This document shows, in pieces, positions 7,126 to 13,714 of a stretch of 18,877 nucleotides of DNA (positions within the stretch are counted from its first letter, which is position 1; each line of letters begins with the position of its first letter). Under the pieces are notes generated by a model. The model saw only the letters and a list, made by a program, of their open reading frames with translations, had not been told where the DNA came from and ran no database searches. The position numbers and the translations under genes were made by a program. The stretch lies in NCBI GenBank assembly GCA_900547475.1, contig URGW01000050.1, forward strand, positions 1 through 18,877, given 5' to 3'. This stretch comes from an uncultured Clostridium sp. Its GTDB lineage: Bacteria > Bacillota > Clostridia > Clostridiales > Clostridiaceae.

Positions 7126-8415
7126 ATGTTAGACATAAATAGAGATTTTGTAAACAAAGCAAAAGATTTAATAATGGAAAAGATTAATGATAAAAAGGTA
7201 GCTGATATTTTTGAAAAATGCATAAATAATACATTAGATACTACAGTTAAAATTCATGATGATGGAACAACCTTTATAATTACAGGGGACATTCCAGCCA
7301 TGTGGCTTAGGGATTCAGTATGTCAAATAAGACCTTATCTTTTATTTGCAAAGGAGAATAAAGGAATCCAAAAAATGATTGAAGGATTAATTAAGAAGCA
7401 CTATAAGCTTATAAAAATTGATCCTTATGCCAATGCGTTTAATGAAACTGCTAATGGACATGGACATCAAAATGATGTTACTGATATGTTACCAGAAGTA
7501 TGGGAGAGAAAATATGAGGTTGATTCCTTATGCTTTTCTTTACAATTAGTTTATTTATATTGGAGGATTACAGGGAAAACTGACCATATAGATAATGAGT
7601 TTGTTGAAGTTGCTAACATAATCTTAGACCTTTGGAAAAAGGAACAAAATCATGAAGAGGAATCAGATTACAGATTCCAAAGACTAAATTCTAGACCTAA
7701 GAATAATCTTGAAAGGGATGGATTAGGAACTAAAACTGTATATACAGGTATGACTTGGTCAGGATTCAGACCTAGTGATGATGCTTGCGTTTATGGTTAT
7801 TTAGTACCATCAAATATGTTTGCCTATACTGTACTTGGTTATTTAGTTGAAATGGCTAGGGAAGTTTTAAAAGATGAAGAATTAGCTAACAAGGCTGATG
7901 TTTTAAGAAATGAGATTGAAGATGGTATACAAAAGTATGGGATAGTATATAATGAAAAGTATGGAAATATGTATGCTTATGAAGTTGATGGACTTGGAAA
8001 TAGCTTTTTAGTTGATGATGCTAATGTACCAAGCCTTTTATCTATTCCATTAATAGGTTATAGAAAAAATGATGATATTACATATATGAATACAAGAAAT
8101 TATATTTTAAGTAAAGATAATCAATATTATTATGAAGGAAAGTATGGAAAAGGAATAGGAAGTCCACATACACCTGAAGGGTATATATGGCATATAGCCT
8201 TAGCCATTGAAGGGTTAACAAGTGATGATAAAAAGGAAAAGCTTGATAAAATAATGATGATGAAGGAAACTGATGGTGAGACTTTATTTATGCATGAATC
8301 ATTTGACCCTAATGATCCAACTAAATTTACAAGAGAATGGTTCTCTTGGGCAAATTCAATGTATTGCGAGTTAGTAATGGATTATTGTGGTATGAGCTTT
8401 AATGAAATCTTGTAG
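7126..8415 (+). CDS. GH125 exo-alpha-1,6-mannosidase
   Basis: Inverting glycosidase of 429 aa that removes terminal alpha-1,6-linked mannose from oligosaccharides; members from C. perfringens and S. pneumoniae are known. Diagnostic segments: GDIPAMWLRDSV near the N-terminus, TGMTWSGFRPSDDAC, SPHTPEGYIWH and REWFSWANSMYCEL. By alignment to the C. perfringens enzyme as I recall it (D220 and E393), the acid would be D218 in RPSDD and the base E391 in MHESFD. No signal peptide, so it acts in the cytoplasm on imported sugars. A GTG at 7117 extends the frame by three codons, but ATG at 7126 fits the AGGGTGG site (5 nt spacing) better. It lies 24 bp after treR and very likely shares its transcript, which is unusual for a mannosidase. 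No mannoside transporter is visible in the window. Confidence 0.9.
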   Translation: MLDINRDFVNKAKDLIMEKINDKKVADIFEKCINNTLDTTVKIHDDGTTFIITGDIPAMWLRDSVCQIRPYLLFAKENKGIQKMIEGLIKKHYKLIKIDPYANAFNETANGHGHQNDVTDMLPEVWERKYEVDSLCFSLQLVYLYWRITGKTDHIDNEFVEVANIILDLWKKEQNHEEESDYRFQRLNSRPKNNLERDGLGTKTVYTGMTWSGFRPSDDACVYGYLVPSNMFAYTVLGYLVEMAREVLKDEELANKADVLRNEIEDGIQKYGIVYNEKYGNMYAYEVDGLGNSFLVDDANVPSLLSIPLIGYRKNDDITYMNTRNYILSKDNQYYYEGKYGKGIGSPHTPEGYIWHIALAIEGLTSDDKKEKLDKIMMMKETDGETLFMHESFDPNDPTKFTREWFSWANSMYCELVMDYCGMSFNEIL

Positions 8416-8490
8416 AAATTTATTGTAATAAAAATATAATCCTCAATATATTTGTGCTTAAATTAAATAAAATTATATCTAATTGAAAAG

Positions 8491-8540
8491 TAAATTCCAT
8501 AATAATTGAAAATAAAAATTATTATGGAATTTATTAAATT
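8491..8540 (+). terminator. Terminator hairpin after the mannosidase gene
   Basis: A perfect 17-bp inverted repeat (TAAATTCCATAATAATT and its complement at 8517-8533) with a 9-nt loop, followed by a T-rich tail. It lies between convergent genes and could stop transcription from both sides. The stem is very A/T-rich. Confidence 0.75.
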
Positions 8541-8543
8541 TTT

Positions 8544-8617
8544 GTTTCATTTTATTTTTAAACATTTTAATTCATTTTGTTATAAATATTTAAATAATTA
8601 ATAAAATAATTTGTATT
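8544..8617 (-). repeat. Diverged copy B of the 110-aa gene's leader
   Basis: On the minus strand this stretch holds an A/T-rich leader, an AATGAATTAAA in place of the Shine-Dalgarno site, and an ATG opening MFKNKMKQKF. It is colinear with 510-580, where the intact gene starts MFKKWNEIKK. The body of the gene is missing and the frame runs into the hairpin at 8491-8533. It ends right beside the araC stop codon. Interpreted as the remnant of a duplicated gene start. Confidence 0.45.
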
Positions 8618-8619
8618 TA

Positions 8620-9504
8620 TTATTTAGAGTAAGTAGTACGATACTCTGAAGGAGTACAGTTTTTTATTTTTTTAAATGTTTTTATAAAATAGCTAAAATT
8701 ATCAAATCCAACACTATAACAAATATTTAATATTTTATCATCAGTTGTAATTAATAGTTCAACAGATTTTTCAATTCTATAATTGTTAATATAATCTATG
8801 GGAGTTTTACCAATAACAGATTTAAAAAATCTGCAAAAGTATTGACTATTCATATTAACTTCTTTAGCTAAATCTTCAATATAAATTTTATTTAAATAAT
8901 TTTTGTCTATATAAATAAATACTTTCTTGATTAAATCAAGTTTATAATTTGCTGATGGAGAATTAATGTTATTCTTTTTTAAAAATTTATTTTCTTGAGC
9001 AATATATGAAAGTATTTTAAATAAAGCACCTTTAATAATTAGTTCAAATCCAATGTTTTTATATTTATAAGACTTTATAATACATATAAGTTCATTTAAA
9101 ATTTTATCATAAATTTTAGAGTCATTATCAATAAAAGAAGGTAATTTAAGAGATTTATTACTCAAAGGCGATATATAATTAATTTGACATATATCAAATT
9201 GAGTGCATGTAAGTAAATTAGAATCAAAAACCATAGCATGATGAATTGATATATTAGTATTTACAGAAGCTATGGAATGAATGCTACCACTATTTATAAA
9301 AATATAATCACCTGTTTTTAAGGTATATGTATTCATATCTACAATAATTTCAAACTCTCCTTTTTCAACATATATTATTTCTATCTCATTATGCCAATGA
9401 GCATTTACAGAATAGCTTCCTACTTTATTAATATGAGTATATACATGTAATGGAAAAAGGGAGTTACCATGAGATGATTTTTCTTTTAAATTAATATAAT
9501 CCAT
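8620..9504 (-). CDS. AraC-family regulator with N-terminal cupin domain
   Basis: A 294-aa transcription regulator. A cupin-like sugar-sensing domain lies at about residues 20-100 (AHWHNEIEIIYVEKGEFEI, then LKTGDYIFINSGSIHSI). The C-terminal double helix-turn-helix of the AraC/XylS type is at about residues 190-290 (IEDLAKEVNMNSQYFCRFFK, then ILNICYSVGFDNFSYFIKTFKK and TPSEYR). ATG at 9504 is chosen because it follows AAAGGTG at a suitable distance; the longer frame to 9531 would need a TTG without a good ribosome site. It diverges from the second DexB-like gene across about 150 bp, so it most likely activates that gene in response to its substrate. The ligand is unknown. Confidence 0.88.
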   Translation of the reverse strand: MDYINLKEKSSHGNSLFPLHVYTHINKVGSYSVNAHWHNEIEIIYVEKGEFEIIVDMNTYTLKTGDYIFINSGSIHSIASVNTNISIHHAMVFDSNLLTCTQFDICQINYISPLSNKSLKLPSFIDNDSKIYDKILNELICIIKSYKYKNIGFELIIKGALFKILSYIAQENKFLKKNNINSPSANYKLDLIKKVFIYIDKNYLNKIYIEDLAKEVNMNSQYFCRFFKSVIGKTPIDYINNYRIEKSVELLITTDDKILNICYSVGFDNFSYFIKTFKKIKNCTPSEYRTTYSK

Positions 9505-9529
9505 AAAAAGACACCTTTCATAAAAAGTC

Positions 9530-9545
9530 AAAATAATATTATTTT
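9530..9545. promoter_or_regulatory. 16-bp perfect palindrome upstream of araC
   Basis: AAAATAATATTATTTT is perfectly self-complementary and lies about 25 bp upstream of the araC start. It may be an operator, or chance in very A/T-rich DNA. The boxes AAAGTCAAAA and AAAGTCATAAAA, near 9524 and 9599, form a direct repeat in the same gap, as AraC proteins often prefer. Confidence 0.3.
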
Positions 9546-9631
9546 AAGTTAATATAATGCAAGTTTATTACATAAATAAGTATATATAATTATATCATAA
9601 AGTCATAAAATTGTTATTAATTAATAATAAG

Positions 9632-9640
9632 ACGTATAAG
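9632..9640. promoter_or_regulatory. ACGTATAAG half-site before the second GH13_31 gene
   Basis: The ACGTATAAG half of the TreR-like palindrome is present 16 bp upstream of the start codon, but the left half is poor (3 of 6 matches). A perfect A/T palindrome, TTATTAATTAATAA (9614-9627), lies just upstream. Weak evidence for TreR control. Confidence 0.25.
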
Positions 9641-9655
9641 TTTGGAGGTTGAATA

Positions 9656-11290
9656 ATGGAGAAAAAGTGGTGGCATAATTCGGTTGTTTATCAAATTTAT
9701 CCACGGAGCTTTAAGGATAGCAATGGAGATGGAATAGGTGATTTAAAAGGAATTATATCTAAGTTAGAATATATAAAATTTTTAGGGGTAGATGTTTTGT
9801 GGATAAGTCCAATTTATAAATCTCCTAATGTAGATAATGGATACGATATAAGTGATTATTGTGATATCATGGATGAGTTTGGAACAATGGATGATATGAA
9901 GTTGTTAATAAAAGAAGCAAAATCTAGAGATATAAAAATCATGATGGATCTAGTAGTTAATCATACTTCAGATGAACATAAATGGTTTAAAGAATCTAGA
10001 AAAAGTAGGGATAATGAATATAGAGATTTCTATGTATGGAGAAATCCTGTAAATGGAGATGTTCCAAGCTCACTTAAATCAAACTTTGGAGGCAGTGCAT
10101 GGACTCTAGATAAATCTACTGGTCAATACTATTTGCATATGCATGATAAAAAACAACCTGACTTAAACTGGGATAACCAAAGGGTTAGAGAAAAAATATA
10201 TGAAATGATGAATTTCTGGCTAGACTTAGGGATTGAAGGTTTTAGAATGGATGTAATAGAGCTTATTGGTAAAGATGTAGATAATTTATTAATTGTAAAT
10301 GGACCTAATTTACATACATATATACAAGAAATGAATAAAATGACTTTTGGGGATAGAGATATAATCACTGTTGGGGAAACATGGGCAGCTGATACAAATA
10401 TAGCCAAGTTATATTGTGCTCCAAAAAGAAAAGAGCTTGGAATGGTATTTCAATTTGAAGTTATTTCTATGGATAAACAACCTGGAAAAAGAAAATGGGA
10501 TTTAGCACCACTTAATTTTATAGAATTTAAAAAGATATTTAGTAAGTGGCAAACTGAACTTCATAGCGAAGGGTGGAATAGTTTATTTGGTAACAACCAT
10601 GATTTGCCAAGAATGGTATCGAGATGGGGAAATGATAAAGAGTATAGGGTGGAAAGTGCAAAGATGTTAGCAACTATGCTACATATGCAAAAGGGAACTC
10701 CTTATATATATCAAGGAGAGGAAATTGGAATGACAAACATAAGATTTGATTCTATAGATGATTATAATGATATAGAATCTTTGAATATGTATAAAGAAAG
10801 GTTATCTCAAGGGTATAGTTTAGATGAAATAATGGAGTCTATCTATGCGAAGGGTAGAGACAATGCAAGAACTCCTATGCAATGGAATAAAGAAAATAAT
10901 GCTGGATTTACAACAGGTATTCCATGGTTAAAAGTTAATAAAAATTATAAATATATAAATGTAGAACAAGCAATAAATGATGAAAATTCGATACTTTACT
11001 ACTATAAGAAATTAATAAAGCTTAGAAGAGAAAGTGATGTAATTAAGTATGGAGATTATAAATTAATTTTAGAAGAACATCCAGAAATTTTTGCTTACAC
11101 TAGAAGTTGGAATGATGATAATATATTAGTTATTTGTAATTTTTATGGTAATACAATTAATGTATTTTTAGGAGAGGAGTATAGCAAAAAAGATAGTCAG
11201 ATTATACTTTCAAATTATAAGGATGCTAAAATTTTAGGAAGAGATATAAAGTTAAGACCTTATGAAGCTATAGTCTATAAAGTAGTTTAG
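9656..11290 (+). CDS. GH13_31 alpha-glucosidase (DexB-like), second paralogue
   Basis: Cytoplasmic retaining glycosidase of 544 aa, colinear with the gene at 1255. The catalytic residues fall at the same numbers: D199 in GFRMDVIE, E241 in TVGETW and D316 in NNHD. Val200 again points to alpha-1,6-glucosides. ATG at 9656 has GGAGG at 9644-9648. One notable difference: the motif FWNNHD has become FGNNHD (Gly312 instead of Trp), close to the transition-state aspartate and likely near the sugar. The substrate may therefore differ from that of its paralogue. The gene is divergent from an AraC regulator and precedes the alpha-galactosidase operon, from which a strong terminator separates it. Isomaltose, isomaltulose or the glucose-containing core of raffinose-type sugars are possible substrates. 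Confidence 0.88.
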   Translation: MEKKWWHNSVVYQIYPRSFKDSNGDGIGDLKGIISKLEYIKFLGVDVLWISPIYKSPNVDNGYDISDYCDIMDEFGTMDDMKLLIKEAKSRDIKIMMDLVVNHTSDEHKWFKESRKSRDNEYRDFYVWRNPVNGDVPSSLKSNFGGSAWTLDKSTGQYYLHMHDKKQPDLNWDNQRVREKIYEMMNFWLDLGIEGFRMDVIELIGKDVDNLLIVNGPNLHTYIQEMNKMTFGDRDIITVGETWAADTNIAKLYCAPKRKELGMVFQFEVISMDKQPGKRKWDLAPLNFIEFKKIFSKWQTELHSEGWNSLFGNNHDLPRMVSRWGNDKEYRVESAKMLATMLHMQKGTPYIYQGEEIGMTNIRFDSIDDYNDIESLNMYKERLSQGYSLDEIMESIYAKGRDNARTPMQWNKENNAGFTTGIPWLKVNKNYKYINVEQAINDENSILYYYKKLIKLRRESDVIKYGDYKLILEEHPEIFAYTRSWNDDNILVICNFYGNTINVFLGEEYSKKDSQIILSNYKDAKILGRDIKLRPYEAIVYKVV

Positions 11291-11336
11291 GTAAAATAAT
11301 AAAATAGCATTATTTTACCTGTGATATGTTTTTTTT
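11289..11336 (+). terminator. Strong terminator after the second GH13_31 gene
   Basis: A perfect 12-bp stem (AGGTAAAATAAT / ATTATTTTACCT) with an 8-nt loop overlaps the stop codon and is followed by a run of eight T beginning at 11329. Confidence 0.88.
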
Positions 11337-11344
11337 ACTCTTGT

Positions 11345-11353
11345 TGGTATAAT
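11345..11353 (+). promoter_or_regulatory. Possible extended -10 promoter of the alpha-galactosidase operon
   Basis: TGGTATAAT is a perfect extended -10 element (TGN plus TATAAT). The -35 region is poor because it overlaps the preceding terminator's T tract. Further TATAAT boxes at 11364-11369 and 11388-11393 are alternatives, so the start site is not fixed. Confidence 0.45.
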
Positions 11354-11394
11354 TAAGCTTAATTATAATCTTAAATATATAAAAGATTATAATT

Positions 11395-11432
11395 TAACTC
11401 AAAAGAAAACGTATAACAAGGGTTTTGAGTTA
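11395..11432. promoter_or_regulatory. 10-bp perfect inverted repeat framing an ACGTATAA half-site
   Basis: TAACTCAAAA (11395-11404) and TTTTGAGTTA (11423-11432) are perfectly complementary across an 18-nt gap containing AACGTATAAC. No T tract follows, so it is not a normal terminator. It may be an operator, a leader RNA hairpin, or both. AAAACGTATAACA in the gap could also be a weak cre-like site. Confidence 0.45.
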
Positions 11433-11487
11433 GTGGTTTATGTGCATAATCAAAAGCAATTATTTACCTATAGAGGAGAGTGATAAA

Positions 11488-13674
11488 TTGAATATTACTT
11501 ATAATACAGAAAACAAGACTTTTCATTTGCAGAATAATAATATTAGTTATGTAATGAAAATAATAAAAGATAGTTATCTAGTTCATTTATATTGGGGAAA
11601 AAGAGTTAATCAATATAATGAAAGTAATCCAATCGCATTTTATGATAGGGGATTTTCTCCTAATCCAGATCCAGATGATAGAACTTTTTCTTTAGATACA
11701 ATTCCTTGTGAGTATCCTACTTATGGAAATGGAGATTTTAGGATTCCTGCATATCAAGTTGAACTTGAAAATGGTTCGAGAGTTACAGATGTTCGCTACA
11801 AAGAGCATAGGATATATGATGGTAAGCCTAAGCTAGAAGGTTTACCAAGCACTTATGTAGAAAACGATTTAGAAGCAAAAACATTAGAAATAGATATGGA
11901 AGATAAACTTATTGGTTTAATTATCACATTAACCTATACAATATTTAAAGATTTTGATGTTATATCTAGATCAGTAAGTTTTAAAAATAATGGAAAAGAA
12001 AATTTAAAATTAGGAAAAGTATTAAGTGCAAGTGTTGATTTTAGAGAAAAGGATTTCGAATTAATTACTTTATATGGTGCTCATACTAATGAAAAAAATA
12101 TAGCAAGACGCCCTATAATATCAGGAATACAAATGATTGAAAGTTGTAGAGGGGCAAGCAGTCCTCAACAATCGCCATTTTTAGCACTTGTAAGAAAAAA
12201 TACTGATGAAGATAATGGAGAAGTATATTCTTTTAATTTTGTATATAGTGGAAATTTTGTAGGTCAAGTCCAAGTAGATCAATACTGTAATACTAGAGTA
12301 GGTATTGGAATTAATGATTTTGATTTTTCATGGCTTTTAGAAAGTGGAGAGCGTTTCCAAGCGCCAGAAGTAATTATGACTTATTCATCAAAAGGGTTAA
12401 ATGAAATGTCTAGAACTTATCATAAATTATATAGTACTAGATTATGTAGAGGTGAATTTAGGGATAAACCTCGTCCAATATTAATAAATAATTGGGAGGC
12501 TACATTCTTTGATTTTAATGCAGATAAAATTGAAGATATAGCTAAGATAGGAAAAGAATTGGGGATGGAACTATTTGTTTTAGATGATGGATGGTTCGGA
12601 AAAAGAAGTGATGATAAATCTTCACTAGGAGATTGGATTGTAGATAGAAATAAACTATCAAAAGGATTAGATGATTTAGTAAATAGAATCACAAATATTG
12701 GACTTAAGTTTGGAATTTGGTTTGAGCCAGAAATGATTTCAGAAGATAGTGATTTATATAGGACTCATCCAGATTGGTGCTTAAGAGTTCCTAATCGAAC
12801 ACCTATAGTGGGAAGAAACCAGCTAGTTTTAGATTTATCTAGAAAAGAAATTTGTGATTACGTAATAGAAGCAATATCTAATATACTTTCAAATCCATTA
12901 ATAACCTATGTTAAGTGGGATATGAATAGACATCTAACAGATATATGGTCAAGTTCCTTACCGGCTATTAGACAAAAAGAAACTGCTCATAGGTATATAT
13001 TAGGTCTTTATTACATACTAGAAGAACTTACATTAAAATTTCCAAAAGTTTTATTTGAAAGTTGTTCAAGTGGTGGTGGAAGATTTGATGCAGGAATGCT
13101 TTATTATATGCCACAAACATGGACTAGTGATAATACAGATGCAGTTTGTAGAATGAAAATACAGTATGGAACAAGCTTGGTATATCCACCAATAACAATG
13201 GGAGCACATGTATCTGCAGTACCTAATAATCAGGTTGGTAGAATTACTCCTTTAGAAACTAGGGCTCATGTAGCTATGTCTGGTAATTTTGGCTATGAAT
13301 TAGATTTAACTAAGATTACTGAAAAGGAAAAAGAACTAATAAAGGAGCAAATTAAGGTATATAAAGAAATAAGAAATATAGTTCAGTTTGGAGATTTTTA
13401 TAGAATATTAAGTCCTTTTGAATGCAATGAAACTGCTTGGAATATAGTTTCAGAAGATAAAGAAGAGTTTGTAGGAATGTATTTCAAGATACTTTCGGAA
13501 CCTGGAACTGCAATAAAAATATTAAAGTTTAAGGGGTTAAATCCAGATTATTATTATGAAAATATTGATACTAAGGATATATATGGTGGTGATGAACTTA
13601 TGAATGTTGGAATAACACTTACTAGGGAAAAAAAGGACTTTATAAGTAAATTATGGAGATTTAAAAAAATATAG
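11488..13674 (+). CDS. GH36 alpha-galactosidase
   Basis: Cytoplasmic retaining alpha-galactosidase of 728 aa, expected to remove terminal alpha-1,6-galactose from melibiose, raffinose or stachyose. An N-terminal beta-sandwich is followed by the catalytic barrel with NNWEATFFDF, FVLDDGWFGKR, GIWFEPEMIS, YVKWDMNRH (nucleophile D478), FESCSSGGGRFD and TWTSDNTDA (acid/base D548). The last two numbers equal those I recall for Geobacillus AgaA, which supports this start. I use TTG at 11488, preceded by AGAGGAGAG at 7 nt, rather than the in-frame ATG at 11440, which lacks a good ribosome site and would add 16 unlikely residues; the family starts with text like ITYNTENKTFHLQ. No signal peptide. The PTS permease gene follows after 40 bp, so the two are probably co-expressed. 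Confidence 0.92.
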   Translation: MNITYNTENKTFHLQNNNISYVMKIIKDSYLVHLYWGKRVNQYNESNPIAFYDRGFSPNPDPDDRTFSLDTIPCEYPTYGNGDFRIPAYQVELENGSRVTDVRYKEHRIYDGKPKLEGLPSTYVENDLEAKTLEIDMEDKLIGLIITLTYTIFKDFDVISRSVSFKNNGKENLKLGKVLSASVDFREKDFELITLYGAHTNEKNIARRPIISGIQMIESCRGASSPQQSPFLALVRKNTDEDNGEVYSFNFVYSGNFVGQVQVDQYCNTRVGIGINDFDFSWLLESGERFQAPEVIMTYSSKGLNEMSRTYHKLYSTRLCRGEFRDKPRPILINNWEATFFDFNADKIEDIAKIGKELGMELFVLDDGWFGKRSDDKSSLGDWIVDRNKLSKGLDDLVNRITNIGLKFGIWFEPEMISEDSDLYRTHPDWCLRVPNRTPIVGRNQLVLDLSRKEICDYVIEAISNILSNPLITYVKWDMNRHLTDIWSSSLPAIRQKETAHRYILGLYYILEELTLKFPKVLFESCSSGGGRFDAGMLYYMPQTWTSDNTDAVCRMKIQYGTSLVYPPITMGAHVSAVPNNQVGRITPLETRAHVAMSGNFGYELDLTKITEKEKELIKEQIKVYKEIRNIVQFGDFYRILSPFECNETAWNIVSEDKEEFVGMYFKILSEPGTAIKILKFKGLNPDYYYENIDTKDIYGGDELMNVGITLTREKKDFISKLWRFKKI

Positions 13675-13714
13675 ATATTTATAAATTTGATAAATACTTG
13701 AGAGGGGATATATT

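Noticed and set aside
8491..8533. 17-bp perfect inverted repeat as a mobile-element end or CRISPR-like repeat
   Set aside because: It is a single copy with a short loop and T-rich tail between convergent genes, as expected for a terminator; no array of repeats is present anywhere in the window.
10129..10407. 92-aa minus-strand frame inside the second GH13_31 gene
   Set aside because: Antisense to the catalytic region, where codon constraints keep the opposite frame open; a similar shadow at 1923-2144 occurs in the paralogue.
11440..11487. 16-residue N-terminal extension of the alpha-galactosidase from ATG 11440
   Set aside because: No good ribosome site precedes it, while TTG 11488 has AGAGGAGAG at ideal spacing and gives family-like length and residue numbering.
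12420..12692. 90-aa minus-strand frame inside the alpha-galactosidase gene
   Set aside because: It is antisense to strongly conserved GH36 motifs and shows no start signal; a shadow of the real gene.
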